Shown one piece after another: positions 24,801 through 34,261 of a DNA stretch of 49,798 nucleotides (positions are counted from its first letter, which is position 1; every line of letters starts with the position of its first letter). Position numbers and translations under genes: made by a program. The notes beneath the pieces are model-generated. The model saw only the letters and a list, made by a program, of their open reading frames with translations, had not been told where the DNA came from and did no database searches. This stretch comes from an uncultured Prevotella sp. (GTDB lineage Bacteria > Bacteroidota > Bacteroidia > Bacteroidales > Bacteroidaceae): contig CAMVQS010000011.1 in NCBI GenBank assembly GCA_947169685.1, positions 1 to 49,798 of the forward strand, written 5' to 3'.

Positions 24801-26120
24801 ATGAATATTGCAATTGTTGGAACAGGTTATGTGGGACTCGTATCAGGTACATGTTTTGCCGATACAGGTGCCAATGTAACATGTATTGATGTGGATGAAC
24901 AGAAAATTGAACGTCTGAAGAACGGTGATATACCCATTTATGAGCCAGGACTGGACGAATTGGTAACCAAGAACGTCAAGGCTGGACGATTGAAGTTCTC
25001 AACAGACCTTGCCAGCGTGCTCGACGATGTCCAGATTGTTTTCTCGGCCGTTGGAACGCCTCCTGACGAAGACGGTAGTGCCGACCTGAAATATGTGTTG
25101 CAGGTAGCTCGCACCATTGGTCAGAATCTGAACCATTATGTCGTGGTGGTCACCAAGTCAACAGTACCCGTTGGCACAGCCCGCAAGGTGCGCAAAGCCA
25201 TCGAAGAAGAGTTAGAGAAACGTGGCGTAGATATAGAGTTTGACGTGGCCTCTAATCCTGAGTTCCTCAAGGAAGGTAATGCCATCAAGGACTTCATGTC
25301 GCCTGACCGTGTGGTTGTAGGTGTGGAGAGTGAACAAGCCAAGAAGGTGCTGACCAAGCTGTACAAGCCGTTCCTCATCAACAACTTCCGTGTAATCTTC
25401 ATGGATATTCCTTCGGCAGAGATGACGAAATATGCTGCGAACTCGATGCTCGCAACCCGTATCTCTTTCATGAACGATATTGCCAACTTGTGTGAACGAG
25501 TAGGGGCAGACGTCAATATGGTTCGTGCCGGCATCGGTGCCGATACCCGTATTGGACGAAAGTTCCTGTATGCTGGTTGTGGATATGGCGGTAGCTGCTT
25601 CCCCAAGGATGTGAAAGCGCTCATCAAGACGGCTGACCAGAATGGTTATTCCATGGAAGTGTTGAAGGCTGTAGAGCGTGTAAACGAGAAGCAGAAGAGC
25701 GTGCTTTTCGAAAAACTTGTGAAGGCCTTTGGCTCAAAGGAGGCGCTGAAAGGCAAGACTGTTGCCATGTGGGGTTTGTCGTTCAAGCCTGAAACTGACG
25801 ACATGCGTGAATCTACTGCATTGGTCATGATTGGTTTGCTGTTGGAAGCTGGATGTAATGTCCGTGCCTACGACCCTGTGGCTATGCCGGAATGTAAGCG
25901 TCGCATAGGTGACAAAGTGACCTATTGTAATGATATGTACGATGCTGTGCTCGATGCTGATGCCCTGTTGCTCCTGACCGAGTGGAAGGAGTTCCGTCTT
26001 CCCACGTGGGCTGTCATTAAAAAAGCCATGAAGCAGCCGTTGGTCATTGACGGTCGCAATATCTTCGACAGCGAGGATTTGGAAGAAAATGGCTTCGAGT
26101 ACCATTGCATTGGTAAATAA
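24801..26120 (+). CDS. ugd: UDP-glucose 6-dehydrogenase
   Basis: This enzyme oxidises UDP-glucose twice with NAD+ to UDP-glucuronate, a precursor for capsule and exopolysaccharide. The 439-residue protein has the N-terminal NAD-binding motif IVGTGYVGLVSGTCFAD, the conserved STVPVGT and NPEFLKEGNAI motifs, the catalytic Cys266 in YGGSCFPKDVKAL, and the C-terminal UDP-binding domain with LSFKPETDDMRES. Length is normal. It lies 33 bases after the epimerase gene and is followed by two lipoprotein genes on the same strand. Confidence 0.96.
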   Translation: MNIAIVGTGYVGLVSGTCFADTGANVTCIDVDEQKIERLKNGDIPIYEPGLDELVTKNVKAGRLKFSTDLASVLDDVQIVFSAVGTPPDEDGSADLKYVLQVARTIGQNLNHYVVVVTKSTVPVGTARKVRKAIEEELEKRGVDIEFDVASNPEFLKEGNAIKDFMSPDRVVVGVESEQAKKVLTKLYKPFLINNFRVIFMDIPSAEMTKYAANSMLATRISFMNDIANLCERVGADVNMVRAGIGADTRIGRKFLYAGCGYGGSCFPKDVKALIKTADQNGYSMEVLKAVERVNEKQKSVLFEKLVKAFGSKEALKGKTVAMWGLSFKPETDDMRESTALVMIGLLLEAGCNVRAYDPVAMPECKRRIGDKVTYCNDMYDAVLDADALLLLTEWKEFRLPTWAVIKKAMKQPLVIDGRNIFDSEDLEENGFEYHCIGK

Positions 26121-26134
26121 CGTAATTGTTTTAG

Positions 26135-26923
26135 ATGAGAAGAATCTTCTATATTGTGTTTTGTCTCTTGCCTGTCTTCATTGCCTGTAAGCAGAAAGAG
26201 ACGGCTACACCAGATGCCAGCGAGAGCAAGGAAGCAAAAGCCTTGCTCCAGGGTATTTGGGTGGATCAGGAGTCGGAGAGTGTTGTCTTCAAGGCGAAGG
26301 GCGACACAATCTTCTATCCGGACTCCGTCAGTCAGCCTGCCTATTTCAAGGTTATAAGCGATACCATGTTGATTGGCACCTCGAAGTATCCCCTGATTAA
26401 GCAGACGGAACATGTCATCTGGTTCCAGAATCAGAACGGTGACACCATCAAGCTCGTTAAGAGTGAGGAGGTTGAGGACTCGTTGAGCTTTTCGGACAAG
26501 CATCCGGATGTGCTGACGATGGGTGAGGTTACAAAACGTGATACGGTTATCGTCTATGGTAAGGACCGCTACCATTGTTATGTGGCCATCACCCCTACAC
26601 AGAAAAAGATTGTATCCAGTTCCTATGACGATAGTGGCGTAGAAGTCAGCAATGTCTATTATGACAATGTTGTCAGACTAAGCGTCTTTCATGGTAATAC
26701 CTGCCTTTACGGAAAGAATTTCCAGAAGAACGAGTTTAGCCGTTTTGTTCCTGATGGTTTTCTCAATCAGGCTATCCTAAGCAATGCGGAGTTTGACCAT
26801 GCTGACGATGACGGAATCCATTTTAATGCCACCCTCTGCGCGCCCAATGCTGCCAGCTGTTATCTGGTGGAGGTAGTTGTGTCATACAAGGGACGTATCA
26901 ATATGAACTTATTAGAAAAATAA
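26135..26923 (+). CDS. lipoprotein, possibly DUF4738-type
   Basis: The 262-residue protein has a lipoprotein signal (LLPVFIACKQK, Cys18). The mature N-terminal part resembles a lipocalin-like beta domain (LLQGIWVDQESESVVFKAKGDTIFY; YFKVISDTMLIGTSKYPLIKQTEHVIWFQNQNGDTIKL). The second half is also beta-rich (RYHCYVAITPTQKKIVSSSYDDSGVEVSNVYYDN). I associate this layout with the DUF4738 lipoproteins of Bacteroidetes, with low certainty; function unknown. It starts 14 bases after ugd and probably belongs to the same transcript. Confidence 0.78.
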   Translation: MRRIFYIVFCLLPVFIACKQKETATPDASESKEAKALLQGIWVDQESESVVFKAKGDTIFYPDSVSQPAYFKVISDTMLIGTSKYPLIKQTEHVIWFQNQNGDTIKLVKSEEVEDSLSFSDKHPDVLTMGEVTKRDTVIVYGKDRYHCYVAITPTQKKIVSSSYDDSGVEVSNVYYDNVVRLSVFHGNTCLYGKNFQKNEFSRFVPDGFLNQAILSNAEFDHADDDGIHFNATLCAPNAASCYLVEVVVSYKGRINMNLLEK

Positions 26924-26939
26924 TAATATCATTTTGCCT

Positions 26940-27197
26940 ATGAGAAAATTAGTATTGTTAGCACTGCTGTTGGGTACATTCTTCTTGATGGGGTGTAAAA
27001 GCAAAACTGGCAGACAGAACATTCAATATGCCCGTCCGGCTGTAGATACTGCCGCCGCCAATGATTTCAAGGAAGACGACGAATGGAAGGAGACTCCCAT
27101 CATCGACGTTGGTAAGACTCCGGAACAGGAAGATTATGACCGTTTGCGCGACAACAAGACCAACGATGAGTTGGAGCGCATGTTGCAGGGCAAATAA
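26940..27197 (+). CDS. small lipoprotein of unknown function
   Basis: The 85-residue protein starts at ATG 26940 (MRKLVLL) and has a lipobox FLMGCKSK. The short mature part is charged and probably disordered (KEDDEWKETPIIDVGKTPEQEDYDRLRDNK). It begins 16 bases after the preceding lipoprotein gene and ends 6 bases before the convergent PBP1A gene. I recognise no family. Confidence 0.75.
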   Translation: MRKLVLLALLLGTFFLMGCKSKTGRQNIQYARPAVDTAAANDFKEDDEWKETPIIDVGKTPEQEDYDRLRDNKTNDELERMLQGK

Positions 27198-27203
27198 TAA
27201 ACC

Positions 27204-29663
27204 TTATTGTTCTTCAGGCTTCATGGCATCGCCATTGCCCTGAGGCAATGGTGTGCCGTTTGCATTTTCTGCAGGCTGCTCATTGACCGGCTCTGTTTTC
27301 TCTGCAGGGATTTCCTCTCCCTCATACATGATTTCGTCCATGTCGAGACTGTCAACAAACAACGAGTCAGAATCGTTGGGTATGACATAACCTTGACAGC
27401 TATATAGGCTGGCGCTGATGTCATCACGTGCTGGCGAAAACTTTCCGTGATATTTTTTTAATGCAGGGTCGTTAAGTACAGACTGGAAGAAGTAGCCGCA
27501 AATGGGTAATGCCGTGCGGGAACCTTGTCCTAACTGTCCTGTGCGGAAATGGATACTGCGATATTCTCCGCCAACCCATGCGCCTGCCACCAGATGCGGG
27601 CTTACTCCAACGAACCATGCGTCGGAGTGATTGTTCGATGTACCAGTCTTTCCTCCAAAATCTGTATCAGGAGCACCGCTGACATATCCCCACAGACTCA
27701 TGCTGGTTCCACCTGGCTCGCGCATGCCGCCCATGAGCATCTGCTGCATGAGGAAGGCGCTGCGATAGGGGATGGCTTGATGTTCCTCGGTGGGAGCCTT
27801 GTAAATCTCATTTCCCTCTCTGTCGAGAATACGTGTCACAAGCACAGGGTCGTGACGCATACCGTCATCAGCTACTGTTGCATAGCTGTTGACCAGTTCC
27901 AGCAGACTGACGTCGCTGGAACCTAAGGCAAGTGACGGGGTGGGGTCGAGGTCGCTGGTTATTCCCATGTTGTGGGCTGTGCGGGCAACGCGCTGGATAC
28001 CTACTTCCTGTCCGAGTCTTACGGCAACCGAGTTGATGCTCTGTGCAAAGGCACTTTTCAGCGGCATATCGGCATTCGAGAATTTTCCGTTGGCATTGGT
28101 GGGCGTCCAGGTGCTTTTCTTTCCATGATCCATCACCTGCATGGAGAACAACTCGTCACGCCGGGTGTCACAAGGTGACATGCCCTGATTCATGGCTTCG
28201 GTATAGACAAAGAGCTTGAAGGTGGAACCTGGCTGACGCTTAGCTGTCACCTTGTCATATTTCCATGAGTTGAAGTCGATGTCGCCCACCCAGGCCTTCA
28301 CTTCTCCAGTCTGTGGCTCTATAGCTACGAATCCGCAATGCATGAAGCTGACCATGTAACGGATAGAGTCCATGCTGCTGATTTCTTTTTCGATGGTACC
28401 ATGCTCATAGTCGAAGAGCTTGACCTTGTGGGGCAGGTTCATGTAATAGTTCACCGAGTCGAGATTGTTGTCGTATTTCTGCATCAGGAACTTGTAGTAA
28501 GGCTGACGCTTGGCAAGGTCCTCGATGAAGTGGGGAATCTCCTGCTGACGTTCATCACGCCACGGGTTCATGCCGCTCCAATGCGCGTCGAAGTTCTGCT
28601 GCACCTGTCGCATCTGCTTGATAGCTGCCTGTTCAGCATATTTCTGCATCCTTGAGTCGATGGACGTGTAAATCTTCAGACCGCTTGTATAGAGGTCAAG
28701 GCCATTGTCGATGCACCATTCTTTCAGCTCATCAGCCACGGCCTGACGGAAATAGAGTGCTTGACCGTCGTAGTTCGATTCCACGCTGTAGTCGAGTTTG
28801 ATGGGCTTCAGTTTCAGCGTGTCATAGGCTTCCTGTGTCAGATGGCCGTGCTCCCGCATGTTGTTCAGTACCACGTTGCGGCGCTTCAGGCTGTTTTCGG
28901 GATTGATGCGAGGGTTATAGTAGGTGGTGGCCTTCAGCATACCTACAAGAATGGCTGCCTGGTCGGCTGTCAGTTCCTTCGGCGTAATGCCGAAATAGGT
29001 TTTGCAGGCAGTCTTGATGCCGAAGGAGTTGGAGCCGAAATCCACCGTGTTGGCATACATGGTAAGAATCTCCTGCTTGCTGAAGAACATCTCAATCTTC
29101 GTGGCAGTAATCCACTCCTTGCTCTTCATGATGAGCATTTTTACTCCAGGAATATAGCCAAGGAGACCAGTGGAGTACTGCGTGCGTACACGGAACATAT
29201 TTTTTACCAACTGCTGCGTGATGGTGGAGGCACCGCGTGCATCGTGATGTACGACATAGTCTTTTGCCGCAGCCGCCACACCACCAAAGTCAATACCGAA
29301 ATGGTGGTAGAAACGTTCATCTTCCGTTGATATGAGCGCTTCCCAAAACACGGGGTTCACATCTTCATACTTTACCGGCGTGCGGTTCTCGCTGAAGTAT
29401 TTACCCATGAGCTTTCCGTCAGCAGTATATATCTCTGATGCTTCGGCTGTTACAGGGTTCATGATGGCACCCAGACCAGGTGACTTTCCAAACAGCCAGA
29501 GGAAGTTGATGTCAACAGCTCCCAGAAAAAGTAGAAATGCTACAATCATCGACGCGAAGGCAACAGCGGTCTTCGTGTACCATGCTTTTCCTTTATACAA
29601 TCCTTTATACCATGTCCATGCTTTTGCAAGGTACTGGCTTACCTTATTTAATATCTTTTTCAT
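27204..29663 (-). CDS. penicillin-binding protein 1A (class A PBP)
   Basis: This bifunctional enzyme polymerises and cross-links peptidoglycan. From ATG 29663 it has 819 residues: a cytoplasmic N terminus, one transmembrane helix (about 31-52), and a GT51 glycosyltransferase domain with the catalytic EDERF at 114-118 and GASTITQQLVKN near 144-155. The transpeptidase domain has S480-TFK (PGSTFK), SIN at 542-544 and KTG at 672-674. The C-terminal tail is Glu/Pro-rich. The GTG at 29669 is an alternative start inside the miaA stop region; the ATG lies 2 bases past the miaA stop. Last gene of the lpxD-to-PBP run. Confidence 0.95.
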   Translation of the reverse strand: MKKILNKVSQYLAKAWTWYKGLYKGKAWYTKTAVAFASMIVAFLLFLGAVDINFLWLFGKSPGLGAIMNPVTAEASEIYTADGKLMGKYFSENRTPVKYEDVNPVFWEALISTEDERFYHHFGIDFGGVAAAAKDYVVHHDARGASTITQQLVKNMFRVRTQYSTGLLGYIPGVKMLIMKSKEWITATKIEMFFSKQEILTMYANTVDFGSNSFGIKTACKTYFGITPKELTADQAAILVGMLKATTYYNPRINPENSLKRRNVVLNNMREHGHLTQEAYDTLKLKPIKLDYSVESNYDGQALYFRQAVADELKEWCIDNGLDLYTSGLKIYTSIDSRMQKYAEQAAIKQMRQVQQNFDAHWSGMNPWRDERQQEIPHFIEDLAKRQPYYKFLMQKYDNNLDSVNYYMNLPHKVKLFDYEHGTIEKEISSMDSIRYMVSFMHCGFVAIEPQTGEVKAWVGDIDFNSWKYDKVTAKRQPGSTFKLFVYTEAMNQGMSPCDTRRDELFSMQVMDHGKKSTWTPTNANGKFSNADMPLKSAFAQSINSVAVRLGQEVGIQRVARTAHNMGITSDLDPTPSLALGSSDVSLLELVNSYATVADDGMRHDPVLVTRILDREGNEIYKAPTEEHQAIPYRSAFLMQQMLMGGMREPGGTSMSLWGYVSGAPDTDFGGKTGTSNNHSDAWFVGVSPHLVAGAWVGGEYRSIHFRTGQLGQGSRTALPICGYFFQSVLNDPALKKYHGKFSPARDDISASLYSCQGYVIPNDSDSLFVDSLDMDEIMYEGEEIPAEKTEPVNEQPAENANGTPLPQGNGDAMKPEEQ

Positions 29664-29665
29664 CT

Positions 29666-30565
29666 TCACGAGGAAATATATTTCAGTAATTGTTTTTTAT
29701 CGTCAGGATGGAACCAGCGTACATCTTCATCACGCTTGAACCATGTCAGCTGCTTACGGGCATAGCGGCGGGTGTTGCCCTTGATGCGCTCCACAGCTTC
29801 TTCGAGCGGCCAAACGCCATCCATATAGTCAAACAACTCTTTGTACCCCACCGTATTCAAGGCATTCAACTGACGCTTGGGGTAGAGCCCTTGTGCTTCC
29901 TCCAACAGTCCCTTGCTCATCATCTCGTCCACACGCGCATTAATTCTGTTGTAGAGCTCCTCACGTGGACGGTTTAGTCCTATTTTGATAATACGAAAGG
30001 GGCGTTCTCTTTGCTGTTGTGTACGGAATGAGGTATAGGTTCGTCCTGTCTGATGACAGATTTCCAGCGCATGAATAACTCTTCGCGTGTTTTTACGATC
30101 TACTACCTCGTAGTGCTCAGGGTCAAGTTGTCGCAGCTCTTCACAGAGCGCTTCCAGCCCCTCCGTCTCCAGTCGTTCCTTCATCCTGACGCGAATATCG
30201 TCGCGAATGGTTGGAATGTCGTCAATACCTTTGCAAACAGCATCTATGTACATCATAGAGCCCCCGCTCATGAGTGCCAGATCCGAGTCCTTGAAATGAC
30301 TATCTAGATAGGTGAGTACTTCTTGCTCATACATGGAGGCATTATAGTATTCTTCAATGCTTTTGGTTCCCACAAACAGGTGTTTGGCAAGCGCCAGTTC
30401 CTCTGTCGTGGGTGATGCTGTGCCAATCTTGAGTTCACGATATATCTGTCGTGAATCGGCATTGATGATGGGAATGTCGTAGTGACGGGCAATGTCAATG
30501 GTCAGCTTTGTTTTTCCTACTGCCGTAGGCCCGGTAATGACAATGAGCGCCTTAGCGGATGACAC
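29666..30565 (-). CDS. miaA: tRNA dimethylallyltransferase
   Basis: MiaA adds a dimethylallyl group to N6 of A37 in tRNAs that read codons starting with U. The 299-residue protein starts at GTG 30565, overlapping the end of lpxA by 14 bases. It shows the P-loop ITGPTAVGKTKL, the substrate motif INADSRQIYRELKIGTA, NTRRVIHALEI, and the family C-terminal part with LYNRINARVDEMMSKGLLEEAQGLY and YARKQLTWFKRDEDVRWF. Length is typical. The overlap implies translational coupling with lpxA. Confidence 0.95.
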   Translation of the reverse strand: MSSAKALIVITGPTAVGKTKLTIDIARHYDIPIINADSRQIYRELKIGTASPTTEELALAKHLFVGTKSIEEYYNASMYEQEVLTYLDSHFKDSDLALMSGGSMMYIDAVCKGIDDIPTIRDDIRVRMKERLETEGLEALCEELRQLDPEHYEVVDRKNTRRVIHALEICHQTGRTYTSFRTQQQRERPFRIIKIGLNRPREELYNRINARVDEMMSKGLLEEAQGLYPKRQLNALNTVGYKELFDYMDGVWPLEEAVERIKGNTRRYARKQLTWFKRDEDVRWFHPDDKKQLLKYISS

Positions 30566-31322
30566 CTCTCTTCGAGTTTTCTATGAATGAGCAGATATAC
30601 TCTACTTCCTTTGAGTCTGGATACTTGGCTCGCGCTTCGGCAATGCCGTCCTTCAGTACACCTTTTGCATAGATAATGCGATAGGCATCATGGATGGCTT
30701 CGATGACGTCGTTGCTGAATCCACGACGACGCAGACCTATGAGGTTCACACCTGCATAGCGTACGGGCTCCTTACCTGCGATTACATAGGGAGGAATGTC
30801 CTGACTGGTGCGTGAACCGCCTTGGAACATAATGTAACTGCCAACCTTGCAGAACTGGTGGAACAGACAGGTGGCAGAGATGATAGCAAAATCATCTACT
30901 TCCACCTCACCGGCAAATTTCGTAGAGTTACCGATGATGCAGCCGTTGCCAATGACACAATCATGAGCCACGTGCATGTTCTCCATCAACAGATTGCCTG
31001 AGCCTACAACGGTCTTGCCCTTCGAGGCGGTACCGCGACTAATGGTGACGTTTTCGCGGATGGAGTTGTTGTCGCCAATCTCGCAGGTGGTCTCTTCACC
31101 CTTGAACTTCAGGTCCTGAGGCTTGGTGGAAATGCTGGCTCCCGGGAAGAACTCATTGTTGTTACCGATGCGTGCACCGAAATGAATGGTAACGTTGTTC
31201 AGGAACTTATTGTTGTCGCCGATGACGACGTTCTTGTCTATCACGCAGAAGGGACCGATGACGTTGCCGTCGCCGAGCTTTGCCTCAGGGTCAACCACTG
31301 CTAAAGGATGTATCTGATTCAT
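30552..31322 (-). CDS. lpxA: UDP-N-acetylglucosamine acyltransferase LpxA
   Basis: LpxA adds the 3-O-acyl chain to UDP-GlcNAc in the first step of lipid A synthesis. The 256-residue protein is a left-handed beta-helix with many hexapeptide repeats (LGDGNVIGPFCVIDKNVVIGDN) and the catalytic histidine motif HVAHDCVIGNGCIIGNS, followed by PYVIAGKEPVRYAGVNLIGLRRRGF and a helical C terminus. Length is normal. In this window it is separated from lpxC-fabZ by an AT-rich lipoprotein gene and a hairpin, so it may also use its own promoter; a TTAATTTG at 31363-31370 is one base off the -7 consensus. Confidence 0.95.
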   Translation of the reverse strand: MNQIHPLAVVDPEAKLGDGNVIGPFCVIDKNVVIGDNNKFLNNVTIHFGARIGNNNEFFPGASISTKPQDLKFKGEETTCEIGDNNSIRENVTISRGTASKGKTVVGSGNLLMENMHVAHDCVIGNGCIIGNSTKFAGEVEVDDFAIISATCLFHQFCKVGSYIMFQGGSRTSQDIPPYVIAGKEPVRYAGVNLIGLRRRGFSNDVIEAIHDAYRIIYAKGVLKDGIAEARAKYPDSKEVEYICSFIENSKRGVIR

Positions 31323-31343
31323 TTGTTATTCTTTATATGTGAA

Positions 31344-31360
31344 ACACCCATGACGGGTGT
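31344..31360 (-). terminator. hairpin between the lipoprotein gene and lpxA
   Basis: ACACCC and GGGTGT form a 6-bp stem around a 5-base loop, followed on the minus strand by TTTC. It could be a weak terminator for the inserted lipoprotein gene or a leader hairpin for lpxA. Confidence 0.4.
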
Positions 31361-31379
31361 ATCAAATTAATAATTATTT

Positions 31380-31841
31380 CTAATTTCCTTTTTCAAAAAT
31401 CCATGAATATGTGTCTCCGTTCTCAATAATATAGTAAATACGGAGTTGCTGGTTATTGAAACTATACTTGTATAGATTAGATTGGTTGTTTTTACTATCT
31501 ATAATAGTAATTTCCTTTGATGTTTTGTTAACAGAGTATTTATAATCTCCCTGTCCATTTACAAGTGTAACTTGATAGACTCCACTTGTTTGATAAGTAG
31601 TAAATTCAACATGCAAGATTCCATTTCTTTTAAAGGTAAAAGCACTGCCTTTAAATTCATTGCCATCATAATTACTCATTTGCTGCAATATCCATGTCCC
31701 AACAATCTCAGAATCATCTATGATTATTTCATCCAAATCATCTATTACATCCAATCCATCTTTGTCGTCGCTCCCGCAACTTGCAAATGAAATAGCAATT
31801 ATTGTGGTAAGAAATAAAATAAAAAACTTAAATGTTTTCAT
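31380..31841 (-). CDS. AT-rich lipocalin-like lipoprotein
   Basis: The 153-residue protein has a lipoprotein signal (IISFA-type core, lipobox FASC at Cys22), an acidic linker (DDKDGLDVIDDLDEIIIDD) and a lipocalin-like beta domain starting IVGTWILQQM, with repeated strands (GILHVEFTTYQTSGVYQVTLV; DYKYSVNKTSKEITIIDS). Function is unknown. The gene is clearly AT-richer than its neighbours: bases 31501-31560 contain 16 G/C of 60, while 32401-32460 in lpxC-fabZ contain 35 of 60. It starts 5 bases after the lpxC-fabZ stop codon and splits the lpx cluster, which suggests a recent insertion. Confidence 0.82.
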   Translation of the reverse strand: MKTFKFFILFLTTIIAISFASCGSDDKDGLDVIDDLDEIIIDDSEIVGTWILQQMSNYDGNEFKGSAFTFKRNGILHVEFTTYQTSGVYQVTLVNGQGDYKYSVNKTSKEITIIDSKNNQSNLYKYSFNNQQLRIYYIIENGDTYSWIFEKGN

Positions 31842-31846
31842 CTTGC

Positions 31847-33229
31847 TTATTTGTTCTTAACGATTTGTGCAGTAAACGTAGCTTCTGCCACTATGTGGTC
31901 TCCTACGAAGATGTAGCCCTTCATCGAGGAGATGCCGTGACGGACAGGTGCCAAGAGGTCAACTTTAAAAATGAGCGTGTCTCCAGGAACAACCTTCTGA
32001 CGGAACTTCACGCCGTCAATCTTCATGAAGTACGTTGACCAGCGGTCAGGTTCCTCCAGCGTGTTCAGTACCAGCAGTCCGCCGCACTGTGCCATTGCTT
32101 CTACCTGCAGCACACCAGGCATGACGGGCTCTTCGGGGAAATGTCCCTGGAAGAAAGGCTCATTGCCTGTTACGTTCTTGATGCCGACAATGCTCGTAGC
32201 GCCTAATGCCACGACCTTATCTACAAGCTGCATGGGATAGCGGTGGGGCAGCAACTCGCGGATGCGGTTGATGTCCATGATGGGCTCCTCGTTGGGATCG
32301 TAGATAGGAGCCTGTATCTCGTGCTTGCGGATTTCCTTGCGAATCAGTCGTGCAAACTTGTTGTTGATGGTGTGGCCGGGACGTGTGGCAATGATGCGTC
32401 CCTTGATGGGCTTGCCGATGAGCGCCATATCGCCGATGATGTCGAGCAGCTTATGGCGTGTGCATTCGTTGTCCCACTGTAGCGGCTTGTGCTGAATGTA
32501 GCCCAGCTCGTTGGCGTCGCGGTGTTCTATGTGCAGCATGTCTGCCAGCATGTTCAGACGCTCCTGCGTGGTTTGGCGCTCGTAAATGACGATGGCGTTG
32601 TCCAAGTCGCCGCCCTTGATGAGGTTGGCCTGCAGAAGAGGCTCGATGTCGCGTACAAATACGAAGGTACGGGCAGCGGCAATCTCTTTGGAATAGTTCT
32701 CCATCTTGTCGAGCGTAGCGAACTGGCTGCTGATGAACTTTGATTCGAAAGAGCACATGGCTGTAATCGAGAACTCATTATCCGGCAGGATGGTGATGCA
32801 TGAGCCTGTCTGTTCGTCTTTCACTTCCAGCTTCTTACGAATGATGTAGTAGTCCTTGGGGGCGTTCTGCTCCTCAATGCCAATCTCCCTGATTTTCTCC
32901 ACGTATTGGATAGCACTACCGTCCAGAATGGGAAATTCTGGTCCGTTAACCTGTATCAGACAGTTGTCGATGCCTAAGGCGTAAAGTGCCGAAAGACCGT
33001 GTTCCACGGTTGATACACGTATGTCGCCTTTTCCCAGTACGGTACCGCGCTGTGTGTCAATCACATTTTCGGCGATAGCCTCAATGACGGGTTCTCCTTC
33101 TAAATCAATACGTTGAATCTTGTAACCCGTATTTTCGGGTGCAGGATTAAAGGTTACTGTGAGGTTCAGTCCTGTATGCAGTCCTTTTCCGAAGAGAGAG
33201 AAACTGCCTTTCAGAGTCTTTTGTTTCAT
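31847..33229 (-). CDS. LpxC-FabZ fusion
   Basis: This 460-residue bifunctional protein joins UDP-3-O-acyl-GlcNAc deacetylase (the committed step of lipid A synthesis) to beta-hydroxyacyl-ACP dehydratase. The LpxC half has the zinc motif STVEHGLSALYALGIDN with His77 and a later KLLDIIGDMALIG block. The FabZ half starts near residue 315 with IRELLPHRYPMQLVDKV (catalytic His) and has FQGHFPEEPVMPGVLQVEAMAQCGG (catalytic Glu), then the standard VKFRQKVVPGDTL. The fusion is known in Bacteroidetes and Chlorobi. The gene lies 7 bases after lpxD. Confidence 0.96.
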   Translation of the reverse strand: MKQKTLKGSFSLFGKGLHTGLNLTVTFNPAPENTGYKIQRIDLEGEPVIEAIAENVIDTQRGTVLGKGDIRVSTVEHGLSALYALGIDNCLIQVNGPEFPILDGSAIQYVEKIREIGIEEQNAPKDYYIIRKKLEVKDEQTGSCITILPDNEFSITAMCSFESKFISSQFATLDKMENYSKEIAAARTFVFVRDIEPLLQANLIKGGDLDNAIVIYERQTTQERLNMLADMLHIEHRDANELGYIQHKPLQWDNECTRHKLLDIIGDMALIGKPIKGRIIATRPGHTINNKFARLIRKEIRKHEIQAPIYDPNEEPIMDINRIRELLPHRYPMQLVDKVVALGATSIVGIKNVTGNEPFFQGHFPEEPVMPGVLQVEAMAQCGGLLVLNTLEEPDRWSTYFMKIDGVKFRQKVVPGDTLIFKVDLLAPVRHGISSMKGYIFVGDHIVAEATFTAQIVKNK

Positions 33230-33236
33230 ATCGTTG

Positions 33237-34217
33237 TTATTTCTTTTTCAGTTCTTCAATCTCCCTGCGCAATGCAGCAATCTCGCGATACATGTCAGGC
33301 AACTTCTTGTAGAGTGCCTTGGCCTTGAAGAAGGTCTTGGTGTCCATGTGCGGCGAACCGATGAGCGTTTCGCCGTTGCCTTTCGTGTCACCGATAACGC
33401 CACATTGTGCACCTACCATCGTGCGGTCAGCCACATGGATATGACCGGAGAAACCAGCCTGTCCACCTACCATACACCAGGAGCCAATCTTTGTGCTGCC
33501 AGCCATACCGACCTGTGCCGACATGACCGTGTTTTCACCAATCTCACAGTTATGGGCTACTTGAATGAGGTTGTCCAGTTTCACCCCCTTGTGGATAACG
33601 GTCTGTCCCATGGTGGAACGGTCGATACAAGTGTTGGCGCCGATTTCCACGTTGTCTTCAATGATGACGATACCCAGCTGGGGAATCTTGTCGTAGCCTT
33701 CCTGACCAGGGGCAAAACCGAAGCCGTCAGCACCGATGACGCTACCTGCATGGATGGTGACATTCTTACCAATCCGACAGCCGTCGTAGATGCATACATG
33801 GGGGAATATCTTGGTGCCGTCGCCAATCTTCACACCGTCACCGATGTAGGCAAATGGGGCGATGTACACGTCCTTCCCGATTTCTGCGGTTTTCGAAACA
33901 AAGGCCAGCGGGTCAATGCCAGTCTTCTTGGGAAGCGTCGAGGCATAGAGCTGCAACAGCTTGGCCACGCACTCATAGGCGTTCTTCACGCGAATGAGCG
34001 TAGCCTTGACCGGCTTTTCCAGCTCCACGTCTTCGTTGATGAGTACGACAGACGATTTGGTCTCATAAACGTAGTGAGTATATTTGGGATTCGACAGGAA
34101 CGAAATGGCTCCGGCCTTTCCTTCTTCAATCTTCGCGAAAGTGTTTACTGAGGCATTTTCGTCGCCTTCAATGCGGCCGCCTACTAAGTCTGCAATTTGT
34201 TTGGCTTTAATTTCCAT
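33237..34217 (-). CDS. lpxD: UDP-3-O-acylglucosamine N-acyltransferase LpxD
   Basis: LpxD adds the second acyl chain to the amine of UDP-3-O-acylglucosamine. From ATG 34217 ([19 protein letters not shown]) it has 326 residues; a TTG two codons earlier is less likely. An N-terminal uridine-binding region ([19 protein letters not shown]) is followed by a hexapeptide left-handed helix ([22 protein letters not shown]), the catalytic [11 protein letters not shown], and a C-terminal helix ([25 protein letters not shown]). First gene of the lipid A cluster, behind the promoter at 34243-34250. Confidence 0.95.
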   Translation of the reverse strand: MEIKAKQIADLVGGRIEGDENASVNTFAKIEEGKAGAISFLSNPKYTHYVYETKSSVVLINEDVELEKPVKATLIRVKNAYECVAKLLQLYASTLPKKTGIDPLAFVSKTAEIGKDVYIAPFAYIGDGVKIGDGTKIFPHVCIYDGCRIGKNVTIHAGSVIGADGFGFAPGQEGYDKIPQLGIVIIEDNVEIGANTCIDRSTMGQTVIHKGVKLDNLIQVAHNCEIGENTVMSAQVGMAGSTKIGSWCMVGGQAGFSGHIHVADRTMVGAQCGVIGDTKGNGETLIGSPHMDTKTFFKAKALYKKLPDMYREIAALRREIEELKKK

Positions 34218-34220
34218 TGA

Positions 34221-34238
34221 CAATATTTTTTAATATTG
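34221..34238. promoter_or_regulatory. AT hairpin in the lpxD leader
   Basis: CAATATT and AATATTG form a perfect 7-bp inverted repeat with a 4-base loop, lying between the -7 element and the start codon. It is a small AT-only stem and could be chance. Confidence 0.35.
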
Positions 34239-34242
34239 GGTG

Positions 34243-34250
34243 CAAATATA
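34243..34250 (-). promoter_or_regulatory. -7 promoter element of the lpxD cluster
   Basis: The minus strand reads TATATTTG, 25 bases upstream of ATG 34217. It would drive lpxD, lpxC-fabZ and probably the genes beyond. Confidence 0.75.
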
Positions 34251-34261
34251 CGAAAAAAGTT

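Noticed and set aside
33159..34151. 330-codon plus-strand frame opposite lpxD
   Set aside because: lpxD motifs are clear on the minus strand; the plus frame has no recognisable domain.
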